DNA of 64,000 nucleotides from Sphingobium sp. CR2-8 (GTDB lineage: Bacteria > Pseudomonadota > Alphaproteobacteria > Sphingomonadales > Sphingomonadaceae). Position numbers and translations under genes: made by a program. Under the pieces are notes generated by a model. That model searched no databases. It was not told the origin of the DNA and was given only the letters and a program-made list of their open reading frames with translations. The DNA lies in NCBI RefSeq assembly GCF_035818615.1, contig NZ_JAYKZY010000001.1, positions 102,501-166,500 on the forward strand. The letters run 5' to 3'. Of this stretch, positions 28,138-37,029 are shown one piece after another; position 1 is the stretch's first letter, and the number at the start of each line of letters is the position of its first letter.

Positions 28138-28545
28138 ATGCGGTCTCCCGAAATGTAGGTTTCACTGTCGCAACAAAGCTTCAGGCGTCTATCTGTTCCG
28201 CACTGGTGAGACATACTGGTTGCATCAGTGTCGTCTCTCCTTCGTTTTTTACGAAAGGATCAGTCCCAGAGAAGGAGCAGCGGCCTGATCGGAACGACCA
28301 GCACCGTGAGCAAGGCCGTTCGCAAGGATGGCCGACGCGCAAGTCGTTCGCAGTCTTTGGCTGGCTGGCATTACCGCAGCAAGCTTGCTGAGGACGGGCC
28401 ATTGAACGCCTCATAGGCCTTGCTCACCTGCAGCGCGCCGGTGACGACGGCGCGCGAAACCCCAATATTTTCGTGAGCGTCATGACCCTGCGCCAACCCT
28501 CATGCGTTTGCGTACAAATTCCCCAACATCCGCGAGGACGCGCAT
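28138..28545. other. Intergenic region between divergent operons
   Basis: About 400 bp between the catalase (minus) and PoxB (plus) operons. It should contain both promoters. GGAAC occurs at 28269 and 28204 (complement), but the spacing to CGTT does not fit the EcfG consensus. No RNA gene or additional ORF with support was found. Confidence 0.5.
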
Positions 28546-30255
28546 ATGACGACAGTGGCACAAGTGATCGTGGAAACGCTTCAGGCCGCAGGTGTTCGTC
28601 GCTGTTACGGCATTCCTGGCGACACGCTCAATCACATCACCGATGCCATTCGGACCAGCGACATAAGATGGGTGCATGTACGGCACGAAGAGGCGGCGGG
28701 CTTCGCGGCCGGCGCCGACGCGATGCTGACGGGCGAACTGGCCGCCTGCGCCGGCTCTTGCGGTCCGGGCAGCCTGCATTTCATCAACGGCCTGTTCGAA
28801 TCCCATCGCAATCGCGCGCCGGTGGTGCTGATCGCCAGCCAGATCGTCAGGGACGAACTGGGTTTCGATTTCCCGCAGGAGGTCGATTTCAAGTCGGTCT
28901 ATGCCTCGTGCAGCGTCTTTTGCGAGGAGATACGCACGCCTGCGCAGGCGCGACGGATGACGGCGATGGCGGCGCAAGCGGCGCTCGCCCGGCGCGGCGT
29001 CGCGGTGCTGATCGTGCCTGCGGATGTGTCGAGCGCCAAGGCGCCCGATGAACCACACTTCGCCGTGCATTGCGCAGAGCCTGTGGTGCGTCCATCCGAT
29101 GCGGAACTCGATCGGCTGGCTGCCGCGATCAATGGTGGCAGGCGTGTGGCGATCTATGGCGGTTCGGGCTGCGAACGCGCGCATGACGCCGTCGTGGCGC
29201 TTGCCAATCGGCTGCGCGCGCCAGTAGCGCGCACATCGCGCGCCAAGGATTTTCTGGAGCATGACAACCCGTTCGATGTGGGCATGACCGGCATTTTCGG
29301 TAGCGAGTCCGGCTATCATGCGCTCATGTCGTGCGATGTGCTCTTGCTGCTCGGCTGCGACTTTGCGTGGCGGCAATTCTATCCGGAGAAGGCGACGATC
29401 CTTCAGGTCGATCTCGATGGCACGCATCTGGGCCGTCGGCACCCGGTCGATATCGGCGTGGTCGGCGATATCGGCCCGACGCTCGATGCGCTGCTGCCGC
29501 GCGTCGTGCAGCGTGATGACGACAAGTTTCTCGACGAATGCCTCGACCATCATCGCAAGGCCGTGGCGGCGCAGGCGAAACATGCGACCGTGGGCAAGGG
29601 CGGCGCGATCCATCCGCAATATCTGACCGAGACGATCTCGCGCCACGCCGATGTCGATGCCGTGTTCACGGCCGATGGCGGATCGCCGATGGTCTGGAGC
29701 CTGCGGCATATCGCATCGACCGGCCAGAACCGCACCGTGGTCAGCCTCAGCCATGGCACGATGGCGAACGCGATGCCGCAGGCGCTGGGCGCCAAGGCGG
29801 CATTTCCCGACCGGCAGGTCATCGCGCTGTCGGGCGATGGCGGGATTGCCATGCTGCTCGGCGACCTGCTGACAGCCGTGCAGGAGAAGCTGCCCATCAA
29901 GGTGGTCGTCTACAATAATGGCGCACTCGACTTCGTGGAGATCGAGCAGAAGGTCGAGGGGCTGCTCGACGCCTATACCGGCCTCGTCAATCCCGACTTC
30001 GCGCGCGTGGCCGAAGCAATCGGCTTTCGCGGGTGGCGGGTCGAGAAATCCGAAGATCTCGACGCCGCCGTTCAGGCATGGCTCGCCGAGCCGGGGCCGG
30101 CCTTGCTTGATGTGGTCACGGATCGGTTCGAACTAGTTATGCCGCCCAGTGTGAAACCAGGACAGGTGGCGGGCATGGCGCTCTATTCCGCCAAGGCGGT
30201 GCTGGGCGGTCGCGGTCGTGACGTCGTGGGCATGGTGCGGAATTTGTTGTCATGA
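28546..30255 (+). CDS. Thiamine pyrophosphate enzyme, PoxB-like pyruvate dehydrogenase (quinone)
   Basis: The 569-aa protein has the three domains of ThDP enzymes. The Pyr domain has the GIPGDTLNHI and HEEAAGFAA glutamate region, the middle domain is FAD-binding-like, and the PP domain has GDGGIAMLLGDLLTAV then VVYNNGALDF. This order fits PoxB, which decarboxylates pyruvate to acetate at the membrane with quinone reduction. Other pyruvate-utilising ThDP enzymes (acetolactate synthase-like) cannot be excluded. GAGGACGCGCAT precedes the ATG. First gene of a four-gene overlapping operon. Confidence 0.88.
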   Translation: MTTVAQVIVETLQAAGVRRCYGIPGDTLNHITDAIRTSDIRWVHVRHEEAAGFAAGADAMLTGELAACAGSCGPGSLHFINGLFESHRNRAPVVLIASQIVRDELGFDFPQEVDFKSVYASCSVFCEEIRTPAQARRMTAMAAQAALARRGVAVLIVPADVSSAKAPDEPHFAVHCAEPVVRPSDAELDRLAAAINGGRRVAIYGGSGCERAHDAVVALANRLRAPVARTSRAKDFLEHDNPFDVGMTGIFGSESGYHALMSCDVLLLLGCDFAWRQFYPEKATILQVDLDGTHLGRRHPVDIGVVGDIGPTLDALLPRVVQRDDDKFLDECLDHHRKAVAAQAKHATVGKGGAIHPQYLTETISRHADVDAVFTADGGSPMVWSLRHIASTGQNRTVVSLSHGTMANAMPQALGAKAAFPDRQVIALSGDGGIAMLLGDLLTAVQEKLPIKVVVYNNGALDFVEIEQKVEGLLDAYTGLVNPDFARVAEAIGFRGWRVEKSEDLDAAVQAWLAEPGPALLDVVTDRFELVMPPSVKPGQVAGMALYSAKAVLGGRGRDVVGMVRNLLS

Positions 30256-31889
30256 ACGCCCGGCCTGGTCTCGCGGACGCTCTGTTCCGCGACCATGCGT
30301 TGTCACGTAACATTCTGCTCTTGATCGGCCTGGCGGGAACGACGGCGGTTGCGGTCATCGGCTTGCGTCATCCCCGCATCTGGTGGCTGCTCCTGCTGTT
30401 CGTGCCGCTGCTGGTTCTGGCGCTGATCGACCTGTCGCAGACCCGCCATTCGCTCCGCCGCAATTATCCCGCATCGGCGCGCGTCCGCTGGTTCTTCGAA
30501 TGGCTGCGCCCCTTCCTTCGCGCTTACATCGTCGAAAGCGATCTGGACGGACGCCCCTTCAGCCATGACGAGCGGGCGCTGGTCTATGCCCGCGCCAAGG
30601 GGGATGTCTCGACCCATCCGTTCGGGACGGAACTCGACGTCTATTCCGAGGAATATGAGTGGCTCGCTCATTCGATCGCGCCGTCCCGCTATGCCGAGAA
30701 ATATACCCGCGTCACCGTGGGAACGGACCAATGCAGCCGACCTTACAAGGCCGCGCGGCTCAACATTTCGGCGATGAGTTTCGGCGCGCTGGGCGCAAAC
30801 GCGATCGAGGCGCTGAACCTGGGCGCGAAGATCGGCGGCTTCTACCATGATACCGGCGAAGGCGGCCTGTCACCCTATCATCTCAAACATGGCGGCGACG
30901 TGGTGTGGGAACTGGGATCGGGCTATTTCGGCTACCGCGACGCGCAGGGCAATTTCGAGCCTTCCCATTTCAAGGAACGCGCCGCCAATGACGCGGTGGT
31001 GATGACGGAAATCAAGCTGAGCCAGGGCGCCAAGCCAGGGCATGGCGGATTGCTGCCCGGTCCCAAGGTGACGGCGGAGATCGCCAAGATCCGCGATATT
31101 CCCGAGGGCGAGGATTGCCTCTCGCCGCCCTATCACACCGCCTTTTCGACGCCGCGCGAACTGCTGGTCTTCGCCGCGCAGATGCGTGACCTGTCCGGCG
31201 GCAAGCCGGTCGGGATCAAGCTGTGTGTCGGCTATCCGCACGAACTGTTCGCCGTGGTGAAGGCGATGATCGAGACGGAGATACTGGTCGATTTCATCGT
31301 TATCGACGGCGCGGAAGGCGGCACGGGCGCCGCGCCCACCGAACTGTCCGACCGGGTCGGCATGCCGCTGCGCGAAGGGTTGATAATGGCCCGTAACGCG
31401 CTTGTCGGCACCAACCTCAAGGGCAAGGTCAAACTTGCCGCGTCCGGAAAGGTCTATTCGGGCGCAGCGATCGCCATGAATGCGGCGCTGGGTGCCGACT
31501 GGTGCAATGCGGCGCGGTCGTTCATGTTCTCGCTCGGCTGCGTGCAGTCGATGCGCTGTCACACCGACACCTGCCCCACGGGGGTCGCGACCCAGTCGCC
31601 GGCGCGCCAGCGCGCTCTGGTCGTGCCGGAAAAGGCGCAGCGCGTCGCGCGCTTCCAGCAGGCGACCCTCGATGCGCTGCATGACATCGTTGTAGCCGCA
31701 GGACTGAACTCGCCGGACGAATTTACCCCCGACGGCCTGCGCCAGCGGATCAATGCGGCGGAGATGCGGTCGATCGACGAGATCTACCCGTTCGTACAGC
31801 CGGGCGAACTGCTGGACGGCGCGCGCGATCCGCGTCTTGCCGCCTGGTGGAATGCGGCCGATCCGGCCAGCTTCGCGAGGCGGATGTGA
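30252..31889 (+). CDS. FMN-binding glutamate synthase family protein
   Basis: The 545-aa protein has two N-terminal transmembrane segments (about 15-60) and a GltS-type FMN barrel (SAMSFGALGANAIEALNLGAK; IDGAEGGTGAAPTELSDRVGMPL). The 3Fe-4S cysteine cluster is in GCVQSMRCHTDTCPTGV. These stand-alone homologues lack the glutaminase domain, and their substrate is often unknown. The start overlaps the poxB-like stop by 4 bp. Confidence 0.9.
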   Translation: MNARPGLADALFRDHALSRNILLLIGLAGTTAVAVIGLRHPRIWWLLLLFVPLLVLALIDLSQTRHSLRRNYPASARVRWFFEWLRPFLRAYIVESDLDGRPFSHDERALVYARAKGDVSTHPFGTELDVYSEEYEWLAHSIAPSRYAEKYTRVTVGTDQCSRPYKAARLNISAMSFGALGANAIEALNLGAKIGGFYHDTGEGGLSPYHLKHGGDVVWELGSGYFGYRDAQGNFEPSHFKERAANDAVVMTEIKLSQGAKPGHGGLLPGPKVTAEIAKIRDIPEGEDCLSPPYHTAFSTPRELLVFAAQMRDLSGGKPVGIKLCVGYPHELFAVVKAMIETEILVDFIVIDGAEGGTGAAPTELSDRVGMPLREGLIMARNALVGTNLKGKVKLAASGKVYSGAAIAMNAALGADWCNAARSFMFSLGCVQSMRCHTDTCPTGVATQSPARQRALVVPEKAQRVARFQQATLDALHDIVVAAGLNSPDEFTPDGLRQRINAAEMRSIDEIYPFVQPGELLDGARDPRLAAWWNAADPASFARRM

Positions 31890-32815
31890 AGGAAACGAAG
31901 CGCGGGCTTCTTCTTCATCATCCCTTTGTTGCCGGATCGCTCGCAATTCTGCTCGGACTGGGCGTGGCCGCGAGCGTGACATCGCCGCCGATGCTGCTGA
32001 GCATCCTGGATGGCGCGATGGGCGGCGGTCTGGGCGTGGAAAAGGCGGGCGATGCCATCGCCTTCGGCACGCACGACCAGCGATTGGATGTGTGGCGACC
32101 AACGCAGCGGAGCCAGCAGTCCTTGCCGGTCGTGATCTTCTGGTATGGCGGCGGTTGGGTGAAAGGCACGCGGGAAGCCTATGCCTTCGCGGCCAGAGCC
32201 TATGCGAAACAGGGCTTCGTCGTCGTGGTGCCGGATTATCGCAAGGTGCCGGCTGTTCGCTTCCCCGCCTTCCTCGAAGACGGCGCACAGGCGGTTCGCT
32301 GGACGCGCGACCATGTCGGCGACTTTGGCGGTGATGCCGGCCATATTGCCGTGGCCGGTCATTCGGCCGGCGCCTATACGGTCGCGATGCTGACGCTCGA
32401 CCCGCAGTGGCTGCGCGCGCAAAAAGTCGATCCCGGCATCATCAAGGCGGCCGTGGCTCTGTGCGGCCCCTATGATTTCTATCCCTTCACCGACAGGCGC
32501 GCGATCGACGCGATGCTGGGCGCGCCCGATCCGCAACTGACGCAGCCGATCCGTTTCGCGCGGGCGGACGCGGCGCCCATGCTGCTCGTCTCCGCCGGCG
32601 ACGATGTCGAGGTCAGGGCGCATAATGCGAACAATCTGACCACGCGCCTTCAGGCGCTGCATGGACGGGTCACGCAAATCGACTATCCCGGGCTGAGCCA
32701 TGAAAATGTTGCGATGGCCCTGTCGGCGCCCTTCAGGGGCAAGGCGCCCGTGCTCGCGGACAGCGTCCATTTCCTGCGGACTGCCCTCGCCAGAACTCAA
32801 GGAGTCAAGGAATGA
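31886..32815 (+). CDS. Alpha/beta hydrolase (carboxylesterase-like)
   Basis: A 309-aa protein if started at the GTG at 31886, which overlaps the upstream stop (ATGTGA). An N-terminal hydrophobic segment (about 8-35) suggests export or a membrane anchor. The oxyanion-hole motif WYGGGWVKGTR, nucleophile elbow GHSAGAYTV (Ser about 155) and final GLSHENVA (His) complete a hormone-sensitive-lipase/carboxylesterase-type fold. The substrate is unknown. Confidence 0.88.
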   Translation: MKETKRGLLLHHPFVAGSLAILLGLGVAASVTSPPMLLSILDGAMGGGLGVEKAGDAIAFGTHDQRLDVWRPTQRSQQSLPVVIFWYGGGWVKGTREAYAFAARAYAKQGFVVVVPDYRKVPAVRFPAFLEDGAQAVRWTRDHVGDFGGDAGHIAVAGHSAGAYTVAMLTLDPQWLRAQKVDPGIIKAAVALCGPYDFYPFTDRRAIDAMLGAPDPQLTQPIRFARADAAPMLLVSAGDDVEVRAHNANNLTTRLQALHGRVTQIDYPGLSHENVAMALSAPFRGKAPVLADSVHFLRTALARTQGVKE

Positions 32816-33114
32816 CGGACGATCTTTATGTGGTGGCTATCCTCACCAGCAAGCCGGATCAGGCGGATGCCCTGCGCGACCTGCTGATACCCGCGACCGA
32901 AGCCTTCCGGCAGGAGGATGGATGCAAGGCCTATAGCCTGCACGAGGACATCAAGCGTCCGGGCCGTTTCGTGACCTATGAGGTCTGGCGCGACAAGGCA
33001 GCTTTGGCGGCGCATATGGAATCGCCGACCATGAAGGCGGCGACGCCCAAGCTGGGGCCGATTCTGGAAAGCGAGATGGAACAGCATCTCCTTGGCACGC
33101 TGCTACAGCTTTAG
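32812..33114 (+). CDS. Putative quinol monooxygenase (ABM domain)
   Basis: The 100-aa protein has the antibiotic-biosynthesis-monooxygenase fold (VVAILTSKPDQADALRDLLIPATEAFRQEDGCKAYSLHED, FVTYEVWRDKAALAAHMESP). The His of HMESP is typical of YgiN-like proteins acting on quinols. It overlaps the hydrolase stop by 4 bp and ends the operon. The quinone link fits with the PoxB-like enzyme upstream, which is inference. Confidence 0.88.
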   Translation: MTDDLYVVAILTSKPDQADALRDLLIPATEAFRQEDGCKAYSLHEDIKRPGRFVTYEVWRDKAALAAHMESPTMKAATPKLGPILESEMEQHLLGTLLQL

Positions 33115-33157
33115 GGGCAATCCACTTGTGCCTTTGCGCCGCGCAGTTCTGACTATA

Positions 33158-33688
33158 TCAGCTCCCAAGGAACCGCATCGCCACCCCGTTCATGCAATAG
33201 CGTAACCCTGTCGGCTTCGGGCCGTCTTCGAAGACATGGCCCAGATGGCCAGCGCAGCGGGCGCAATGCACCTCGGTGCGGGCCATGAGCAGTTCACGGT
33301 CGGTTCGCGTCGCCACCGCGCGTGGCAGAGGCGCATAGAAGCTGGGCCAGCCAGTGCCGCTGTCGAATTTGGTGGTCGACGAAAACAGCGGCAGCGCGCA
33401 GCCGGCGCAAACGAACCCGCCCTTGCGATGTTCGTCGTTGAGCGGGCTCGAATAGGGCCGCTCGGTGCTGGCCTGGCGCAGGACGGCATAGGCGCCCGGT
33501 GAAAGCCGCTTTCGCCATTCGGCGTCGGTAAGCGTGAAGGTCGGAGGGGTTGCAGCGGCCGCAGGCTCAGAGCCTGCACCGGCCAGCCGCCAAGCCAGCG
33601 CTCCAAGTGCAGCGGTGCCGCACAGGGCGAGGAAGCGACGACGGTCGTGGGCAGCGGGAGAAGTTGTCGTACCTCTTATACGTGTCAT
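33158..33688 (-). CDS. msrB: Peptide-methionine (R)-S-oxide reductase MsrB, exported
   Basis: The 176-aa frame has a twin-arginine-like leader (HDRRRFLALCGTAALGALAWRLAGA) and then a complete MsrB domain. Zinc-binding pairs lie in FVCAGCALPLF and HCARCAGHLGHVFEDG, the active-site region is SGTGWPSFY, and the catalytic Cys is in RYCMNGVAM. It reduces R-methionine sulfoxide in envelope proteins. The only in-frame ATG (33688) lies between the -35 and -10 of the predicted promoter, so the true start is uncertain and could be a non-ATG codon further in. Confidence 0.9.
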   Translation of the reverse strand: MTRIRGTTTSPAAHDRRRFLALCGTAALGALAWRLAGAGSEPAAAATPPTFTLTDAEWRKRLSPGAYAVLRQASTERPYSSPLNDEHRKGGFVCAGCALPLFSSTTKFDSGTGWPSFYAPLPRAVATRTDRELLMARTEVHCARCAGHLGHVFEDGPKPTGLRYCMNGVAMRFLGS

Positions 33689-33704
33689 CCGGGCGTCTGG
33701 TTAC
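33678..33704 (-). promoter_or_regulatory. Predicted ECF sigma (SigF-type) promoter for msrB
   Basis: Minus strand: GTAACC (33704-33699), 16 bases, CGTAT (33682-33678). It matches the three other promoter-like sites in this locus and diverges from the msrA site 21 bp away. Confidence 0.78.
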
Positions 33705-33724
33705 ACAGAATTCGCGCACGCGAT

Positions 33725-33751
33725 GTAACCGGCTGGCTTCGCCTAACGTAT
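33725..33751 (+). promoter_or_regulatory. Predicted ECF sigma (SigF-type) promoter for msrA
   Basis: GTAACC (33725-33730), 16 bases, CGTAT (33747-33751). The msrA ATG is 30 bp downstream with CAGGAG between, a consistent promoter-leader layout. Confidence 0.82.
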
Positions 33752-33780
33752 ATCCCTGCATAACCGCAGGAGTATGCCCC

Positions 33781-34449
33781 ATGCCTCGCTTCGTTCCCGT
33801 GATCGCCGTGCTTCTTGCAGGTGGCGGCCTGCTCACCATGATGAGCCCCGGCATCGCCGCCGAGAAGGTGGTGATGGCGCCCGTCGCGGCGATCACCGAA
33901 CCCGCGACCGGCCAGAAGGAAACCGCGATCTTTGCTGGCGGCTGCTTCTGGGGCGTGGAGGGCGTCTTCTCCCATGTGAAGGGCGTCATCAGCGCGACGT
34001 CGGGCTATGCCGGCGGCAAGGCGTCGACGGCGGACTATGAGACGGTGTCGTCCGGGACGACGGGCCATGCGGAATCGGTGAAGATCGTGTTCGATCCTGC
34101 TCAGGTGAACTACGCCGATCTTCTGCGGATCTATTTCTCGGTGGTGGCCGATCCTACGCAGGTCAATCGGCAGGGACCGGATTCCGGCACGCAATATCGG
34201 TCGGCACTGTTCCCCATGACGCCTGCTCAAGACAAGGTCGCGCGCGCCAATATCGCGCAACTGACGGAGGCCCATGTCTACAGCCGCCCGATCGTGACGC
34301 GCATCGAAGCTGGCCGCGTCTTCTATCCGGCCGAGGCCTATCACCAGGATTTCATGGCCCGCAATCCGACCTATCCCTACATCGTCTATAACGACCGGCC
34401 CAAGGTCGAAGCGCTCAAACGGCTATTCCCGAACAACTGGAAGGCCTGA
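33781..34449 (+). CDS. msrA: Peptide-methionine (S)-S-oxide reductase MsrA, exported
   Basis: The 222-aa protein has a signal peptide (MPRFVPVIAVLLAGGGLLTM, cleavage after GIAA) and a full MsrA domain with the catalytic Cys in AGGCFWGVEGVF. GTTGHAESVKIVFDP and PAEAYHQDF follow. It reduces S-methionine sulfoxide in periplasmic proteins. CAGGAG precedes the ATG at 33781; an upstream frame from 33550 overlaps msrB and starts before the promoter, so it is rejected. Divergent from msrB, with paired SigF-type promoters. Confidence 0.95.
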   Translation: MPRFVPVIAVLLAGGGLLTMMSPGIAAEKVVMAPVAAITEPATGQKETAIFAGGCFWGVEGVFSHVKGVISATSGYAGGKASTADYETVSSGTTGHAESVKIVFDPAQVNYADLLRIYFSVVADPTQVNRQGPDSGTQYRSALFPMTPAQDKVARANIAQLTEAHVYSRPIVTRIEAGRVFYPAEAYHQDFMARNPTYPYIVYNDRPKVEALKRLFPNNWKA

Positions 34450-34511
34450 GGGAAGGCTGGCTGAAACCCCATGAGGCCGCTACCCATGGACGACGAACAT
34501 GGGAGAGAAAC

Positions 34512-35033
34512 ATGGCCTTTACCCTCTATGCGGCAATCATCCCGTCCTGGCTGCAAATCCTCGGGTCCGTTTCGCGTCTCGTCACCAAGGTAGAGGCATA
34601 TTGCAGCGAGAAAGGCTGGCCGGCTGAAGCACTGATCGAGGCGCGCCTGGCCGACGACATGCTGCCTTTCGCCTATCAGGTGAAGTCGACAGCGGTGCAC
34701 TCGATCGGCGCAATCGAAGGGGTGCGGCGCGGCAGCTTCTCGCCCGACACGACGCAGCCGCCCGCCACCTTCGAGGGGCTTCGCGCGCGGGTGGCCGAGA
34801 CGATCGCCAGCCTGGAAGCGATCGACCCCGAGGAGGTCGAAAGCTTCATCGGGCGCGACATGCGTTTCACCTTCGGCGACCAGCATATCGATTTTCTGGC
34901 GGAGGATTTCCTTCTGTCCTTCTCGCAGCCCAATTTCTATTTCCATGCGACGACGGCCTACGACATCCTGCGGATGAAGGGGCTGGAAATCGGCAAGCGC
35001 GACTTCAACGGCCGGGTGCGCAAGAAGCGATGA
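34512..35033 (+). CDS. DUF1993 domain protein
   Basis: The 173-aa helical protein matches DUF1993 (FTLYAAIIPSWLQILGSVSRLV, EARLADDMLPFAYQVKSTAVHS, FLLSFSQPNFYFHATTAYDILRM). The family resembles DinB-type four-helix bundles; its function is unknown. GGGAGAGAAAC precedes the ATG. It lies 62 bp after msrA on the same strand and may be in the same transcript. Confidence 0.88.
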   Translation: MAFTLYAAIIPSWLQILGSVSRLVTKVEAYCSEKGWPAEALIEARLADDMLPFAYQVKSTAVHSIGAIEGVRRGSFSPDTTQPPATFEGLRARVAETIASLEAIDPEEVESFIGRDMRFTFGDQHIDFLAEDFLLSFSQPNFYFHATTAYDILRMKGLEIGKRDFNGRVRKKR

Positions 35034-35043
35034 CAGATGCCGG

Positions 35044-35805
35044 TCAAATACCGGCGTACCATTGATAGTCCGCCGAATCTTCCCAGTAGCCGCCCTTGCC
35101 GGCGCCGACCTTCGCCAGATTGTCGACCAGTTCGATCCGCATCACATATTTGGCCTGCTTGTAGCCGAGCTGCCGCTCGACCCGCAGGCGGAGCGGGGCG
35201 CCATGGCCAACGCTCAGCAACTCGTCGTTCATGCCCCAGGCCAGGATCGTCTGCGGATGATAGGCGTCGATCAGGTCGATGCTCTCATAATAGGGATCGC
35301 CACCGAAATCGTCGGCACAATGGAAAACGACATAGCGGGCCGCAGCCAGCGGACCGGCAGCGTCCATCAGCAGCTTCAAGGGCAGGCCGGTCCATTTGCC
35401 GATGGCGCTCCAGCCCTCGACACAGTCGTGGCGCGTAGTCTGGGTTCGCGCTGGCAGCGCCCGGATCTGCGCGAGCGAAAAGGCCAGAGGCCGCCGGACA
35501 AGGCCATCGACCGCAAGTTTCCAGTCGGCAAAGCCCCGCTCCATATGCGCCTGATAGGCGTCGCCGCCCGGCATGGTGTTGCCGTTCATGCGGAAGCTGG
35601 GTGACATGTCGGACGCGGCATATTCGCGGGCGAGCGCATGGCGATCGGTCACTACGCGCTGGGCACGCCGCGTCAGCCCTTCGCCGAAGCCGAGTACATT
35701 GCGGACCGTCGGCGATGCGACGATGCGGTCGCAACCGCCAAGCAGCAGGCTGCCCGCACCCGCGCCGATCGATCCGATGAGCTTGCGGCGTGTCAGGATC
35801 GTCAT
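35044..35805 (-). CDS. Molybdopterin-dependent oxidoreductase (sulfite-oxidase/MsrP fold)
   Basis: The 253-aa protein has a twin-arginine leader (TRRKLIGSIGAGAGSLLLGGC) and the sulfite oxidase fold, with the molybdenum-ligand Cys in TTRHDCVEGWSAIGKW. CADDFGGDPYYESI and GAPLRLRVERQLGYKQAKYV are typical of this fold. The relation to MsrP, which reduces periplasmic methionine sulfoxide using electrons from a membrane heme protein, is inferred from the paired cytochrome and msr neighbours. Start ATG 35805 overlaps the cytochrome gene by 4 bp. Confidence 0.9.
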   Translation of the reverse strand: MTILTRRKLIGSIGAGAGSLLLGGCDRIVASPTVRNVLGFGEGLTRRAQRVVTDRHALAREYAASDMSPSFRMNGNTMPGGDAYQAHMERGFADWKLAVDGLVRRPLAFSLAQIRALPARTQTTRHDCVEGWSAIGKWTGLPLKLLMDAAGPLAAARYVVFHCADDFGGDPYYESIDLIDAYHPQTILAWGMNDELLSVGHGAPLRLRVERQLGYKQAKYVMRIELVDNLAKVGAGKGGYWEDSADYQWYAGI

Positions 35806-36620
35806 TGCGCTTTCTCCCTGGACAGGCGGTACCAGCCGGTGATCATCGAGCGTAGTTCGTTCACCCGGCCGGCGAGCAGGACCATCGCCAGATGGACGAA
35901 GATGAACGCGACGAGCAGGCCCGCGCAGATGAAATGGATCGAACGCGCCGATTGGCGGCCACCGAACACGTCGAGCAACCAGGGCCAGGCTGCGTCCATG
36001 CCCGGCGACATGGTAAGCCCGGTCAGAACCATCGCCGGCAGCAGGCCGAAGATCACACCGACATAGCTCAGCTTTTGCAGGATATTGTAGCGCCGCGCGG
36101 CCTCGCCCTTGGGGAAGCGCAGGCGGGCATGGTTCTTGATATCCTGCCAGATGTGGCGCGGACGCAATTCGTCCCGCGTGGGCGTCAGGTCGCGCTGGAC
36201 ATGGCGGGTCGCGAGGCCCCAGAGCCAGAACAGCAGGCCCGGCACGACCAGAATCCAGGCAAAGGCGAAATGCCATTGGCGCGCCGCTGCCAGATCATAA
36301 GTCGATGGGATCGTGACCAGGGCCGGGAAGGCAAGCTCATTGCCGTCCGATATCCCGAGCACGCCGGTGGTGGGGATCGACAGTGACCCGAGCTTGAGGA
36401 AGCCCTTTTGGTCCTCACTGCCTATCGCGAGCCATGGCGTGTCGTCATTGGCGCCATATTGGCCCCAATAGAGCATCGGGTGGGCGTTGAAGATCATCAG
36501 ACCGCTCATCAGCATGACGATGACGCTCAAGGCGTTCAGCCAATGCCATAGCCGGACTGGCCGGCGTTGCCGGTAGATGAGATCGCCGCCTTCCGGTGCG
36601 GATCGATCAGGATCGGACAT
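35802..36620 (-). CDS. Cytochrome b/b6 domain membrane protein
   Basis: The 272-aa protein has about four to five transmembrane helices and heme-ligand histidines (VRLWHWLNALSVIVML, WHFAFAWIL, HFICAGLLVAFIFVHLAMVLL). It resembles thiosulfate reductase/formate dehydrogenase-type cytochrome b. It probably passes quinol electrons to the molybdopterin enzyme encoded directly after it (4-bp overlap), the role MsrQ has for MsrP. Confidence 0.9.
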   Translation of the reverse strand: MSDPDRSAPEGGDLIYRQRRPVRLWHWLNALSVIVMLMSGLMIFNAHPMLYWGQYGANDDTPWLAIGSEDQKGFLKLGSLSIPTTGVLGISDGNELAFPALVTIPSTYDLAAARQWHFAFAWILVVPGLLFWLWGLATRHVQRDLTPTRDELRPRHIWQDIKNHARLRFPKGEAARRYNILQKLSYVGVIFGLLPAMVLTGLTMSPGMDAAWPWLLDVFGGRQSARSIHFICAGLLVAFIFVHLAMVLLAGRVNELRSMITGWYRLSREKAQ

Positions 36621-36695
36621 GGTACGGCTCCTGTCGGAGAATCTGGGGAAGCAGAGGGCGCGGCGTTTGGCCGCACCCTCCTAAGAGGCTAAGCC

Positions 36696-36968
36696 TCAGT
36701 GACCCGGCGTCATCATCTTGCCCTTCGCCATCGGGTCAGCCTTCATCATGTCGGGGTGCATCTTGGACATCTTCATGCAGCCGGCATTCTTCATCATCTT
36801 GTCGTGCGGCATTGCCTGGCACATCTTCATCTTCTTCGTGTCGGCGGCCGACATCGTCATCATCTTGTCGGACTTCATGCCGCCCTTCATCATGGCATCC
36901 TGCGCCAAAGCGGGGGTTACGGTGGCGATCGACATGGCCGAAATCGCGATAAGGGTGAGGATACGCAT
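36696..36968 (-). CDS. Pentapeptide MXKDX-type repeat protein, secreted
   Basis: A 90-aa product with signal peptide (MRILTLIAISAMSIATVTPALAQ) and a mature part dominated by Met and Lys (DAMMKGGMKSDKMMTMSAAD...), with two Cys. This is the methionine-rich MXKDX family. GGAGAAAACC precedes the ATG at 36968, better than the upstream frame start at 36989. The Met-rich chain could act as an oxidant sink or bind metal; this is inference, but fits the neighbouring methionine repair genes. Confidence 0.85.
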   Translation of the reverse strand: MRILTLIAISAMSIATVTPALAQDAMMKGGMKSDKMMTMSAADTKKMKMCQAMPHDKMMKNAGCMKMSKMHPDMMKADPMAKGKMMTPGH

Positions 36969-37029
36969 GGTTTTCTCCTTGATCGGCATCGTTAGGGGGA
37001 ACGGGCCGCGATACCGTCGGCCGGGAATG

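Noticed and set aside
28200..28300. GGAAC sequences upstream of the catalase and PoxB-like genes as EcfG promoters
   Set aside because: Distance to the GTT element is about 19-21 bases, outside the 16-17 base consensus spacing.
28480..29754. 424-codon ORF on the minus strand
   Set aside because: Shadow of the PoxB-like gene.
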